64,000 bases of DNA, taken from positions 61,349 to 125,348 of the forward strand of contig JANXLU010000072.1 of the NCBI GenBank assembly GCA_025354985.1, written 5' to 3'. The notes under the pieces were generated by a model. The model was not told the DNA's origin, ran no database searches, and was given only the letters and a program-made list of their open reading frames with translations. The position numbers were made by a program, and so were the translations under genes. This DNA is from Chloroflexota bacterium. Its GTDB lineage: Bacteria > Chloroflexota > Anaerolineae > J036 > Brachytrichaceae. Shown piece by piece: positions 1 to 9,996 of this stretch. The first letter of the stretch is position 1, and every line of letters begins with the position of its first letter.

Positions 1-2
1 TG

Positions 3-1301
3 CAACTTAATGATTTTAAGTGGAGCATGCTCAAGGGATTGGGATTTAGCAGAGAACAAATCGATGAGGCCAACAACTATGTCTGCGGAACGATGACGCT
101 TGAGGGCGCGCCTCATCTTAAGCAGGAGCATTACGCCGTGTTTGACTGCGCTAACAAGTGCGGTCGGATCGGCAGGCGCTATATCAGCGCGGAAGGTCAC
201 ATCTTGATGATGGCAGCGGCGCAGTCATTCATAAGCGGCGCCATCAGCAAGACCATTAATTTGCCGAATGAAGCGAGCGTAAAAGACATCTGGGACGCGT
301 ATATGCTGAGCTGGAAGGTTGGCGTAAAAGCCAACGCGTTGTATCGCGATGGCTCCAAACTTTCGCAACCGTTAAATACCTCAAGCGATGAGGACGAGAA
401 TGCTGATGGTGCAGCAGTGACTATTGAGCCACCCATGCCCACGATTCAGGAGCGTATCGTTGAAAAGCTTGTCATTCGATATCTCGCCAAACAGCGGAGA
501 TTGCCAAACCGGCGTGGCGGCTACACACAAAAGGCCAAACTCGGGGGACAAACGGTATTCCTGCGCACTGGCGAGTATGAGGATGGCGGACTCGGCGAAA
601 TATTTATTGACATGCACAAAGAGGGTGCCGGAATGCGCAGTCTGCTCAACTGCTTTGCCATTGCGGTAAGCCTTGGTCTGCAATATGGCGTGCCGCTGGA
701 TGAATATGTTGACACCTTTGTGTTTACAAAGTTTGAACCGAGTGGCATGATTCAAGGCAATGATCACATCCGGATGAGCAGTAGCGTCATCGACTACGTG
801 TTCCGCGAGTTGGGAATCACGTATCTGGGTCGCACCGATCTGGCCCATGAAAGCGTGCGCGCGGGCAAAACCGAGGAACCCGAATACGTCGCCGAGGAAG
901 TGCTCAGCGAACTCGCGCTAAACCCCGCCCAGCTCAGATTACCCAGCCGCGAGTTTAACGAACACGAAGAAGGGGATATCGTGGAGACCGTGCATTCGGA
1001 TGGTCCGTCAACAACAGGCATGAAAAACAGCACTGTCGCGACCAATGGATCCAATGGCACGGCAAACGGGCATGCGCTTGTTGCTCATGGTGGCGCCCTG
1101 TCAAGCACGTATGCCGCCCCGAGACCCGTCAGTAAAGCGGGCGCCGCCATGCACGAGCTGTCAGCCAGCGAAAAGCGCCGAGTCGCGCGGTTGAAGGGTT
1201 ATGAAGGTGATGCTTGTTCCGAATGTCAGCAATACACGCTGGTGAGAAACGGCACGTGCCTAAAGTGCAACACGTGCGGCACCACGACCGGCTGTTCATA
1301 A
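3..1301 (+). CDS. nrdJ: adenosylcobalamin-dependent (class II) ribonucleoside-diphosphate reductase, C-terminal part; 5' end outside window
   Basis: Frame stays open upstream of the track ATG to the window edge; contains '[42 protein letters not shown]' and a Cys-rich C-terminal tail typical of class II RNR. Confidence 0.9.
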   Translation, partial: QLNDFKWSMLKGLGFSREQIDEANNYVCGTMTLEGAPHLKQEHYAVFDCANKCGRIGRRYISAEGHILMMAAAQSFISGAISKTINLPNEASVKDIWDAYMLSWKVGVKANALYRDGSKLSQPLNTSSDEDENADGAAVTIEPPMPTIQERIVEKLVIRYLAKQRRLPNRRGGYTQKAKLGGQTVFLRTGEYEDGGLGEIFIDMHKEGAGMRSLLNCFAIAVSLGLQYGVPLDEYVDTFVFTKFEPSGMIQGNDHIRMSSSVIDYVFRELGITYLGRTDLAHESVRAGKTEEPEYVAEEVLSELALNPAQLRLPSREFNEHEEGDIVETVHSDGPSTTGMKNSTVATNGSNGTANGHALVAHGGALSSTYAAPRPVSKAGAAMHELSASEKRRVARLKGYEGDACSECQQYTLVRNGTCLKCNTCGTTTGCS

Positions 1302-1308
1302 GTGTGTT

Positions 1309-1340
1309 CATGGGTCTGCGTGCCTTCGCGCAGACCTATG
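1309..1340. terminator. hairpin between convergent genes (12-bp stem with one wobble, 8-nt loop, no clear U-tract)
   Basis: CATGGGTCTGCG-TGCCTTCG-CGCAGACCTATG shortly after the nrdJ stop. Confidence 0.4.
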
Positions 1341-1354
1341 ACGCCAGGCTCAAC

Positions 1355-2140
1355 CTATGAACTGGCGCTGGCGTATGACCGAATTGCGGTGCGCCAAAAT
1401 AGGCTGCTGCCCCAAATAAGCGCTGCCGCGAACACAGATCCGATCAACAACGTTCCAGGCTCGAGCGTGCGCAGCACCGCCTGGGCCGGGAACGTTGTAA
1501 TGAACGCCACGGGAATGACAAATGTAAGACCGGCCCGAATGGCTCCCTTGAAAGCCGTTACCGGCAAACGACCGGTATCAAACAAGGCATTGAACAGCTC
1601 TGTAAGATTGCCAACCTTTACAAACCAAAATGACATCGTCGCCATTGCTATCCAAATCGAATAAACGATCATAACGGCGATAGTGAACATGGCGAGGATC
1701 GCAAACCCGGAGACCACATCCGGCTCATAGCGCAGCTTCACCATGGCAACACCAATTACCACCAATCCTGCGATGATCTCACCGAACCCACTGGTTTTGA
1801 TATGCCGAACGCTGACCATGAACTGGGAATTGACCGGTTTCAGAAGTGTAAAGTCCAGGGTGCCATCCCGTACCATCTCGATCGTGCGTTGCACATTTGG
1901 TTGAAACACGGTCATGATGATTCCGCTCATCAGCACAAACGTGCCCGAAACCAGCAGCGCCTCGTCGTAACGCCAACCGCCGATGTTGTCGGTGTGGCCA
2001 AATAGCACAAAAGTCGTCAACAATGTCGTGGCCACAAACGTGATACTTACCAGCAACTGGGCCGCAAAATTCGCCCGATATTCAAGCTCGGCCAACAGGC
2101 TTGTGCGCGCGAACAATATTAACAACTTTAAATATCTCAT
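1355..2140 (-). CDS. ABC-2 type transporter permease (DUF990-like)
   Basis: About 6 TM segments, 'MRYLKLLILFARTSLLAELEYRANF'; ATGA overlap with upstream permease. Confidence 0.8.
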   Translation of the reverse strand: MRYLKLLILFARTSLLAELEYRANFAAQLLVSITFVATTLLTTFVLFGHTDNIGGWRYDEALLVSGTFVLMSGIIMTVFQPNVQRTIEMVRDGTLDFTLLKPVNSQFMVSVRHIKTSGFGEIIAGLVVIGVAMVKLRYEPDVVSGFAILAMFTIAVMIVYSIWIAMATMSFWFVKVGNLTELFNALFDTGRLPVTAFKGAIRAGLTFVIPVAFITTFPAQAVLRTLEPGTLLIGSVFAAALIWGSSLFWRTAIRSYASASS

Positions 2141-2925
2141 GTTCCGACCGCCGAATAACTCTTCATGGCCCGCCGCCACATCACCTTGACAAGCAACACC
2201 ATGACCAGCGCCCAGGCGGACTGGATGGCGAAACCCTGAACTATTTGCTCGGGTCGCAACTTGCCCGTGAGAATTTCCACGCTAAAGGAAATCATATAGC
2301 GAAAGGGCAGCCAGGCCAACACCGCTTGCAGCGCATCCGGGAACATGGCAATTGGCGCCAGAACACCGCTCAACACCGAGCGAATACCGTCAAACACTTG
2401 AACAAATGCTGTACTCTGGCTCGTCCAAAACGCAAGAATACCAATGGCATAGTCACTAAAAAACGTAATGAGCCAGGCGAGCATTAAGGAGATTAGGAAG
2501 GCCACCACGGCAAGTGGCCGCATGTCCAGCGGCGCGTGACTGAGCACGGCCAACACCACGACCACGATTGGGATCACAATGATCGCGCGCAGAACCTTCT
2601 CCGACAGATTGAATGAGATCTCCCAATGCAGCGGATGTATGGGACGTAGTAACTTTGGTGACAGCTGACCTTGTCGGATCTGATAATCGAGCTCATACGA
2701 CGACCAAACAGCGGTCATGTTTCTTACAAACAGGGTGACCATGTAATAGCTGACGTAGTCGGCCGCGGCGTAACCATTGATGCTGCGACCATCGGCAACA
2801 CCGATCCAGACCAGCATCATGACAACCACCCACAAACCGCCCATCATCCACAGGACAATCTCGGCACGGTATTCGGATGTCAGGGCCCAATTCGCTCGTA
2901 TTAACGCGGCATATTTCTTGATCAT
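2137..2925 (-). CDS. ABC-2 type transporter permease
   Basis: 'MIKKYAALIRANWALTSEYRAEIVLWMMGG...' ABC-2 permease pattern; likely start at 2925, internal to track ORF. Confidence 0.8.
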   Translation of the reverse strand: MIKKYAALIRANWALTSEYRAEIVLWMMGGLWVVVMMLVWIGVADGRSINGYAAADYVSYYMVTLFVRNMTAVWSSYELDYQIRQGQLSPKLLRPIHPLHWEISFNLSEKVLRAIIVIPIVVVVLAVLSHAPLDMRPLAVVAFLISLMLAWLITFFSDYAIGILAFWTSQSTAFVQVFDGIRSVLSGVLAPIAMFPDALQAVLAWLPFRYMISFSVEILTGKLRPEQIVQGFAIQSAWALVMVLLVKVMWRRAMKSYSAVGT

Positions 2926-2983
2926 CGGGTGTATGACAAACCAGTGGGAAATGAAACGAAAGAATCCGCGCCCATTAATGCAC

Positions 2984-4252
2984 TTACGCCGCACGTCGCG
3001 GTATGGCCTCAGCCCTTCGCGCAAAGACGAAATACCATACGAAACCACCGATCGTTGCGATTGCTGCGCATGCAAGTACGCCCCATTGCGGGCCGCTGGA
3101 CACCGCAACCAAGCCGGCGAAGAGACTGGCCACAGACATGGTTAGCGACATCGACACTCCGTCAAGTGACAAAACCCGCCCTCGCACGGCGTCAGGGGTT
3201 GTGCTTTGCAGGATCAGCGTGCTGAATACCCAAACGCACGCGCCTCCCAGGTAGGCTGAAAACAAGCCGACCATTCCAAACCCAATCCATCCCGTGGCAC
3301 CGAGCAATACGTGACCAGAAATGGCCAATACCAGTGCGGCGCGAAGCACGCGAGCCAACCGTGGTGTATCGTTTAGCGGAATAAAGGAACTCACTAATAG
3401 AGGCCCCAGGAGTCCTCCCGCACCGCGCGAAGCGTATAACCAGCTCGTTCCTACGTCACCCATGCCATAGATCTGAAGTGAATAAACGGCATACAGGCCA
3501 ATCGCACCCTGAGCAAATGCCCAGGGTAACTTTGCCAGCATGTAGGTCAGGGTAATGCGATGATCACGGGCATATACAAATCCCTCAACGAGCGCGCGCA
3601 GGGCACCACCCCGGCTCAGTTGCTCGCGAACCGCCACCTTGTTAAATCGTGCGGCAACCTGGCTGATGAAGAACGCAGACAGTAGAAACGAGGCAGAATT
3701 CAGGATAAACGACACGTCCCGTCCAAAAAGCGCTGCTGCTGCGCCGCCAATTAGCGAACCAATGACAGTTGTGCTTGCAAAGGTACTCTGACCAAGCGCG
3801 TTGGCCAGTGGCAATTCTTCTGCACTGGTCAAGTTTGGCGCAGCCGCAGCTGCCGCGGGCTGAAAGAAGCTGGATATAAACGACAGAGCCGCCGTCCCGA
3901 CCAAACCAATCCACGCCGTTGTGGAGGATCGTACCAGGAGAAAACTCAATGCGATCAAGGCCCGTATGAGGTCGGCCGCGATCATGACCTTCTTCCTGTC
4001 AAATTTGTCCGCGACAACACCGCTGATGAAAAGACCCGCAATGGCTCCCGGAAGCACGGCACACAAGAAGATCAGGCTGCCAATGAGGTTGCTTCTGGTC
4101 AATTCGATCATCAAGCCCAGCAACGCGATACTGTTAAACCAATCGCCAATGTATGAAACAAGCTGCCCGGACCACAGCATGCGCATGTCGCGATTGCGGC
4201 GCAACAGCCAGGCGTAACCTGCAAGCCCGCGTGGCGGTATGACAGTGTTCAT
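2984..4252 (-). CDS. MFS transporter (MFS_3 / EntS-like drug efflux)
   Basis: 12-TM MFS pattern, 'LWSGQLVSYIGDWFNSIALLGLMIELTRSN', 'GVVADKFDRKKVMIAADLIRA'. Confidence 0.85.
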   Translation of the reverse strand: MNTVIPPRGLAGYAWLLRRNRDMRMLWSGQLVSYIGDWFNSIALLGLMIELTRSNLIGSLIFLCAVLPGAIAGLFISGVVADKFDRKKVMIAADLIRALIALSFLLVRSSTTAWIGLVGTAALSFISSFFQPAAAAAAPNLTSAEELPLANALGQSTFASTTVIGSLIGGAAAALFGRDVSFILNSASFLLSAFFISQVAARFNKVAVREQLSRGGALRALVEGFVYARDHRITLTYMLAKLPWAFAQGAIGLYAVYSLQIYGMGDVGTSWLYASRGAGGLLGPLLVSSFIPLNDTPRLARVLRAALVLAISGHVLLGATGWIGFGMVGLFSAYLGGACVWVFSTLILQSTTPDAVRGRVLSLDGVSMSLTMSVASLFAGLVAVSSGPQWGVLACAAIATIGGFVWYFVFARRAEAIPRRAA

Positions 4253-4824
4253 GAAGATTGCGCCGCCCGGCTGCAACCGCGCTTCATCCCCCACATCAAT
4301 GGACCAGCCCCCAACTGAATTTGACGTGTTATTTCAAACCCCAAACCCCTGTAAAACCTTAGGTTCACTTCCCGATCGGTTTCCAGATAAACGTTAAACC
4401 CACGGTATGACAAATCGTCCAAAACCGGACAGATGAGCGCGCGGGCGACGCCCCTACGCTGTTCGCGCGGCGCGGTGGCCAATAGCGACAGATATACATG
4501 GGGTTCAATGGGTCGAAACCTTTTTAGAATAGAAATTGCCTGAACATAATTGATCGGTCGTGATGATGAGGTCGCTTGTGCCCGTGGAGCATCGGTTTTC
4601 AACCCTTCCCATATTGCCAATCCCTCCAGGCCCGCTGTTACAAATGCCTCTCCAGTCTGAATGCTTGAATGAAGAACGGACTCGAAATAGTCCGTCAAAA
4701 CATGCTCACGGTCGGTAGTGTCAAACGTCCACATGAAAAATGGACTTCGCGCGAATGCATCAAACAATAGCCGACTCAGAATAGGCACGTCCTTGGATTC
4801 AACGGCCCGGGTTTCAAAGCTCAT
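4249..4824 (-). CDS. GNAT family N-acetyltransferase
   Basis: 'YLSLLATAPREQRRGVARALICPVLDDLSYRGFNVYLETDREVNLRFYRGLGFE' GNAT core; ATGA overlap with upstream aminotransferase. Confidence 0.85.
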   Translation of the reverse strand: MSFETRAVESKDVPILSRLLFDAFARSPFFMWTFDTTDREHVLTDYFESVLHSSIQTGEAFVTAGLEGLAIWEGLKTDAPRAQATSSSRPINYVQAISILKRFRPIEPHVYLSLLATAPREQRRGVARALICPVLDDLSYRGFNVYLETDREVNLRFYRGLGFEITRQIQLGAGPLMWGMKRGCSRAAQSS

Positions 4825-6056
4825 CTCAACAGTTGTCGCGTGCACTCGGCGATGACACGGATTCCTTCCGGGATGCGATCCATCGGCACGTAGCTAAAGG
4901 CCATCCGTGCATTTTGCCGCCCGGAGCCATCTGCAAAACAACGAGTGCCCGGCAAGAAGTCGACGCCCTGTTTGCGGGTCAATTCGACCAATTCCTCCGT
5001 ATCTACCGAAGCGGGAAACGTCAACCAAACAAAGAATCCACCGGATGGTTTGCTCCACGACACGCCAGGTGGCATGTATTCGGTCAATGCATCCAGCATT
5101 ACCTCGGCGCGCTGCGCATAATTTGCGCGAAGCTTGGCGATATTCTTTTCAAGACCCTCATCCTTGCAAAACTCGTCGGCGATGTTGGTCGAGAACGCAC
5201 CCGTGCCATCCACTTTGATCGTGCTCATCCGACTGATAAGTTCGGGCTCACCGACAGCCCAGCCAAGACGCATCGCCGGCGCAAGAGTCTTTGAAAATGT
5301 TCCGGCATAGACCACATCGCGGCCACCCGACAGCTCATACATGGTCGGCAGCTTTTTACCTTCAAAGCGCAGGTCAAAATAGGCGTCATCCTCGACAATC
5401 AACGTGCCGAATTCACGCGCCAGCGCAATAACCTCCATGCGCCGCGGCAGGCTCATGCATATGCCCGCGGGATTTTGGAAATTTGGAATAATGTAAATGT
5501 ATTTGGGGGTGCGTCCGGATGACCGAAGCGCTTCGAGGCGGGTGCGCAGCTCAACCGCATTGATACCCTCGTCATCCAGTCCCACACCTACGATATTGGC
5601 ACCGCCGTTGATCAGCACGCGGACCGCACCAAGAAACGTCGGGGCTTCGATTATCACGGTGTCACCCGGATCAAGAAACATTTCGCCCAAAAGCCCAAGC
5701 ACCTGCATTGAACCATTGGTGACCAGAACATTTTCGCGCTTGGCGTTAATCCCCTGGTCTCTCTTAAGCTTATTCAAGAGAGTTTCAACAAATTGGGGCG
5801 CGCCGGATGCTCCGCCGTATTGCAACGGCAATTCACCCCGTTCGCGGAGTACCTTGCTTGCGGCTTGTGCAATCGCTTCGCTTGGCAGGTTTTCCACAGC
5901 TGGATAGCCATATGAAAACGTCAACTCATATGCTGCTCCAGCCAGACGCGGCGACGATGCTGCACGGCCTTTTGCGCCAAGCAGGTTCATAAAATTAGAC
6001 ATGGAGTGATGATATCTTGACGGGTCGACGCAAATACGAGGAAATATCGCGTTCAA
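4821..6056 (-). CDS. PLP-dependent aminotransferase (MocR/2-aminoadipate transaminase type)
   Basis: 'YIIPNFQNPAGICMSLPRRMEVIALAREFGTLIVEDDAYFDLRFEG...YAGTFSKTLAPAMRLGW' PLP fold type I; start at TTG 6056 or ATG 6002. Confidence 0.9.
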   Translation of the reverse strand: MNAIFPRICVDPSRYHHSMSNFMNLLGAKGRAASSPRLAGAAYELTFSYGYPAVENLPSEAIAQAASKVLRERGELPLQYGGASGAPQFVETLLNKLKRDQGINAKRENVLVTNGSMQVLGLLGEMFLDPGDTVIIEAPTFLGAVRVLINGGANIVGVGLDDEGINAVELRTRLEALRSSGRTPKYIYIIPNFQNPAGICMSLPRRMEVIALAREFGTLIVEDDAYFDLRFEGKKLPTMYELSGGRDVVYAGTFSKTLAPAMRLGWAVGEPELISRMSTIKVDGTGAFSTNIADEFCKDEGLEKNIAKLRANYAQRAEVMLDALTEYMPPGVSWSKPSGGFFVWLTFPASVDTEELVELTRKQGVDFLPGTRCFADGSGRQNARMAFSYVPMDRIPEGIRVIAECTRQLLR

Positions 6057-7051
6057 AGTTTTAATGACAAGGACGGCATATTGCCGGCAAACACCTCTCG
6101 TATGATGTCTTCAACCGGCGGTTCCTCAAAGGTAATGTCATTCACCTGTAGCTGCGTTAACAGCCTGGCCGCTACATTCGTAGCGTCGATGCGCGGCACG
6201 TGCAGCACCGCGGTCACCCCATCGCTGGCGGCAACTGTTCCAAAGCCCACCAACTGCGCAGCCGTAACCTGACCGGCAAACTGTAACTTGATGATTTTGT
6301 AGGGGGCAACGCGTTCAATCAGGGCCCGAAAGTTCCCGTCATATAGAACGTGCCCGCTATCAATAACGATAATCCGTTCGCACAGGGCGGTCACATCAGC
6401 CATGTAATGAGACGTCAGGATGACCGTGGCGCCATGCTGCTTGTTATACGCCGACACGAAGTCTCTGATATGTGCTTGCATGGTTACATCCAATCCAATC
6501 GTTGGTTCGTCCAGAAAGAGAACCTTGGGCTGGTGAAGCAGCGCTGCCGCGAGCTCGCATTTCATCCGTTCGCCAAGGGACAACTTGCGAACCTGTTTCT
6601 TAATGACGGGAGCCAGGTCTAGCAAGGCATCCAGCTCCTTGAGTCTGGCGTCAAAGTTCGCTGTAGATATCTCGTAAATGGCCTTGTTGACCAGAAATGT
6701 CTCTAGAGCAGGCAAATCCCAAAGCAACTGCTGCTTCTGACCCATTACCAGCGTAAACTGGCGCAAATAACCGCTTTCGCGGTTGTGCGGGGTGAACCCC
6801 AACACGCGTGCGCTCCCGGCGGTCGGATAAAGCAGCCCACCCAAAATCTTTAGCGTGGTGGTTTTGCCGGCGCCATTTGGGCCTAGAAAACCAACCATTT
6901 CGCCCGCGTTGATTGCAAACGAAATACCGTCCACCGCCTTGACCAGTTTGTATTTGCGGGAAACGAACGAACGCAGGCTGCCGGCCAGACCCGGTTCCTT
7001 TTCATGCACGCGATAGTGCTTGGAAAGTGCATCAACGTCGATTTGCGGCAA
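6053..7051 (-). CDS. ABC transporter ATP-binding protein
   Basis: Walker A 'GPNGAGKTT', signature 'LSLGERMKCELAAALLHQPKVLFLDEPTIGLD'; apparent TTG start at 7051 directly after tRNA-Arg. Confidence 0.85.
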   Translation of the reverse strand: MPQIDVDALSKHYRVHEKEPGLAGSLRSFVSRKYKLVKAVDGISFAINAGEMVGFLGPNGAGKTTTLKILGGLLYPTAGSARVLGFTPHNRESGYLRQFTLVMGQKQQLLWDLPALETFLVNKAIYEISTANFDARLKELDALLDLAPVIKKQVRKLSLGERMKCELAAALLHQPKVLFLDEPTIGLDVTMQAHIRDFVSAYNKQHGATVILTSHYMADVTALCERIIVIDSGHVLYDGNFRALIERVAPYKIIKLQFAGQVTAAQLVGFGTVAASDGVTAVLHVPRIDATNVAARLLTQLQVNDITFEEPPVEDIIREVFAGNMPSLSLKL

Positions 7052-7125
7052 TGTCCCAAGAGAGATTCGAACTCCCGGCCTTTTGCTCCGCAAGCAAACG
7101 CTCTATCCAACTGAGCTATTGGGAC
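7052..7125 (-). tRNA. tRNA-Arg(GCG)
   Basis: Full cloverleaf read by eye: acceptor GTCCCAA/TTGGGAC, anticodon stem TTTGC/GCAAA with loop TTGCGGA (anticodon GCG), T-loop TTCGAAT, A20 in D-loop, discriminator A; no encoded CCA. Confidence 0.93.
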
Positions 7126-7138
7126 TTGAGGGCCCAAA

Positions 7139-8401
7139 TTATATCAGATCGAAGCGCGATTGGTCGACGCGCCGTCCCTTCCAATACACGCCCCTGCCCG
7201 ATAGGGTTCGCAGGAACCCATACGCTGCAATGAACAAATACAGCGACAATCCTACAGGCGTCAGAAACGCCAGTCGACCATCCAACCGATAGACTCGATG
7301 CAGATGATCACGCCAAAATCCCAGCGAAGCAAGGTAACAGACCAGGCAAAATCCGACAGCAAGTATCGCTGTGCTCGTCGGTCCTGAAAGGGCCGTGACC
7401 ATACTTGCAACAATGGCAACAGGGGGCCACACTGTGGTCAAGCAGGCTTCGACAAAGCCAGCCAGCGTACGCCCGGCGTTGGTTTGCGATCCAGCCGGTG
7501 CATTCTTGGCAAAACCTTGTACAACTTCGCGCAGGTTTTGATACATCCGTACGTGCAAATATTCCCGTGCATTCACCATCGCATATGGGTAGCCGGCGCG
7601 GCGCAGCACCCTGGCCAAGTGCACGTCTTCCAACAAACTGCCGCAGACCGAGCCATGTCCGCCGACCGCCTCGTAAACCGACCGCCTGATAAAAATACAT
7701 TGTCCATTCGCCATAGCGACTGCCGGATCCATGTCTGGTTTGCTGAGCGTCGAAAGCGGGAAAACACAATTCACAAGATAAGAAAATGTGGGAATAACCA
7801 ATTGCTCCGCCAGCGTGCCCAACTCTTGAAAGGGCCAGACACTGCACGCGTCCAACTCACCGTCCGCAACGTGCTGCATCAACGCCGCCACAAAAAACGG
7901 GTTGGGCGCCGCGTCTGCATCAAGGAACAACAGCCAGTCTCCGCTTGCCACGCTTGCGCCATGTGCGCACGCGTTACATTTACCCACCCAGCCGACGGGC
8001 AAGGGACGGCCTTTAATCACTCGAAAATTACTGGTGCGTGACAATGCGCTTGACGCAACGAGCGAAGCCAGAATTTCCGCCGTGCCATCTTCACTGCCAT
8101 CATCAACCACAATCAGTTCGACGGTTGGGGCGTCACCGGATTTATCGAAACCTTGCTGCGCGAGCGCACCATTGACCGACCGGGCTATCGTGCGCTCTTC
8201 ATTGCGCGCCGGAATAACAATTGACACCGATACCTGGGTTTTAGCTTTTGAGTTCCGTATGCTTGACTCGGATGGAAGGCTTGGAAACGTGCGCTGACGG
8301 TGCAGATCACGCAGCAAAAGCCCTATGCCAGACACCGAGAAGAAAATCAGGACATATGGAATTACTGCCTCCGCCATTGCGTCAGTATAATCATGAATCA
8401 T
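7139..8401 (-). CDS. glycosyltransferase family 2, membrane associated
   Basis: 'VSIVIPARNEERTIARSVNGAL', 'VVDDGSEDGTAEIL', 'DWLLFLDADAAP', C-terminal TM segments; start trimmed from the track ORF, which overlaps the divergent regulator. Confidence 0.85.
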   Translation of the reverse strand: MIHDYTDAMAEAVIPYVLIFFSVSGIGLLLRDLHRQRTFPSLPSESSIRNSKAKTQVSVSIVIPARNEERTIARSVNGALAQQGFDKSGDAPTVELIVVDDGSEDGTAEILASLVASSALSRTSNFRVIKGRPLPVGWVGKCNACAHGASVASGDWLLFLDADAAPNPFFVAALMQHVADGELDACSVWPFQELGTLAEQLVIPTFSYLVNCVFPLSTLSKPDMDPAVAMANGQCIFIRRSVYEAVGGHGSVCGSLLEDVHLARVLRRAGYPYAMVNAREYLHVRMYQNLREVVQGFAKNAPAGSQTNAGRTLAGFVEACLTTVWPPVAIVASMVTALSGPTSTAILAVGFCLVCYLASLGFWRDHLHRVYRLDGRLAFLTPVGLSLYLFIAAYGFLRTLSGRGVYWKGRRVDQSRFDLI

Positions 8402-8447
8402 CCTCTCCATTGCACCGTGACGCGCACTACGAGAACAATTAGGAATC

Positions 8448-9029
8448 ATGAACAAACAACTCAGAGTGCTTATTGCCGACGATGAAAGTATTATTCGAAT
8501 GGGGTTGCGCACCATTCTTGGCGAATTGGGCCACACCGTGCTCTCCGCCGCGGACGGCGTTGAGGCCGTAACACTGGCACATCGCGAATCACCCGACATT
8601 GCGCTGCTTGATGTGCGCATGCCATTTAAAGATGGACTTGAGGCCGCCACTGAGATCGTCAAGAACCGGGCAATGCCGATTGTTATTCTGACGGCGTATA
8701 ACGAGGGCCAGCTGCTGGATCGTGCGGCGGCCATTCCAGTTCAGGGATACTTGATCAAACCGGTCAAGCGAGACGACCTAATCAGCACAATGCGCGTCGC
8801 CATGGCTACGTTTGCCGGACAGCGCGAGCTGGTTGAAAAAGTTGACGACCTCGAGGAAAAGCTTACCGCACGGAAGCTGATCGACCGGGCCAAAGGCGTC
8901 TTGATGAAGCAGGGCATGGGCGAGGAAGAGAGTTATCACGAGATACAAATTCGCGCCCGATCCAGGCGCACGACCATGAGCCAGGTTGCACAGGAAATTA
9001 TCACCAAATCGCAAGCCATGCCGGCATAG
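8448..9029 (+). CDS. ANTAR-domain response regulator (PdtaR-like)
   Basis: REC domain 'VLIADDESIIRMGLRTIL...ALLDVRMPFKDG...VILTAYNEG...GYLIKPV' followed by ANTAR 'RKLIDRAKGVLMKQGMGEEESYHEIQIRARSRR'. Confidence 0.92.
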   Translation: MNKQLRVLIADDESIIRMGLRTILGELGHTVLSAADGVEAVTLAHRESPDIALLDVRMPFKDGLEAATEIVKNRAMPIVILTAYNEGQLLDRAAAIPVQGYLIKPVKRDDLISTMRVAMATFAGQRELVEKVDDLEEKLTARKLIDRAKGVLMKQGMGEEESYHEIQIRARSRRTTMSQVAQEIITKSQAMPA

Positions 9030-9036
9030 GACGCCG

Positions 9037-9996
9037 TCAGGCAGCTGCTACCGACCCAACCGAGACGTTCGGGTCAAGATCTGCCGTAATCAGGGCTTCA
9101 ACAAATTCCGCCGGCAGCGGAGCTTGGAACACGCATATCGTGGCCGTGACCGGGTGAGCGAACTGAATACTTGCAGCATGAAGCAAGTGTCTTGGCAGCA
9201 TGTGACGGGATAGGGCATCCCGGGCGCCTGCCGGACCACCATACAGCGAATCACCCACGATCGGAAATCCAATTGAGGCAAAATGCACGCGCAACTGATG
9301 CGTGCGACCGGTTCTTGGATGGGCCTGCAACAACGTGTGTCGCAGCGTGGTTGACATCACCAAATACTCTGTAACGGCATCGCGACCCGTTGCCAATATT
9401 GCCATCTTCTGGCGGTTTTGCGGGTTTCGACCAATGGGCTTGCTAATAATTGCCCGGGCGGGAAGCACAATCCCCACGCACACAGCAATATAGGTTTTGT
9501 GAATACTTCGAGCCTTGAATTGGGCCTGAAGATTTTGCAGGGCGGCATCGGTTTTTGCAATAAGCATGACGCCGCTGGTCTCCTTGTCAAGACGGTGCAC
9601 GACGCCCGGGCGATCCTCGTCACCGGCCTCGGCAACCTGTGGTGAGTGAGCCAACACCGCATTTAGCAGAGTTCCAGTCGCATTTCCTGCCCCCGGATGC
9701 ACCACCATGCCTGCCGGCTTGTTGATGACGATAATCGAATCATCCTCATACAAAATATTTAACGCAACTGCCTCGGGCAATGGCGGCGCTGCCAGCGGTT
9801 GTTGCGGACGAACAACCACGGCGTCGCCAGCAACCAGGCGTTGACTCGAACCACCCGCGGGCAAACCATTGATTTGAACCCGATCAGTTTCGATCAGTTT
9901 TTGGGCGGCGCTTCGCGTGAGCCCGGGCAAGCCCTCCACCATCGCCTTGTCCAGGCGATCACTGTTGCCTGCCACGAATCGCATCTCATCACTCAA
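9037..9996 (-). CDS. rluD: RluA/RluD family pseudouridine synthase
   Basis: S4-like N-terminus, 'RPGVVHRLDKETSGVMLIAKTD', 'HPRTGRTHQLRVHFASIGFPIVGDSLYGG'. Confidence 0.92.
   Translation of the reverse strand: MSDEMRFVAGNSDRLDKAMVEGLPGLTRSAAQKLIETDRVQINGLPAGGSSQRLVAGDAVVVRPQQPLAAPPLPEAVALNILYEDDSIIVINKPAGMVVHPGAGNATGTLLNAVLAHSPQVAEAGDEDRPGVVHRLDKETSGVMLIAKTDAALQNLQAQFKARSIHKTYIAVCVGIVLPARAIISKPIGRNPQNRQKMAILATGRDAVTEYLVMSTTLRHTLLQAHPRTGRTHQLRVHFASIGFPIVGDSLYGGPAGARDALSRHMLPRHLLHAASIQFAHPVTATICVFQAPLPAEFVEALITADLDPNVSVGSVAAA

Noticed and set aside
381-848. 155-aa minus ORF opposite nrdJ
   Set aside because: Opposite a conserved RNR frame; no domain signal.
8401-8734. N-terminal third of track ORF 7139..8734 as part of the glycosyltransferase
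   Set aside because: It is antisense to the ANTAR regulator and lacks GT sequence; the GT more likely begins near 8401 or 8377.
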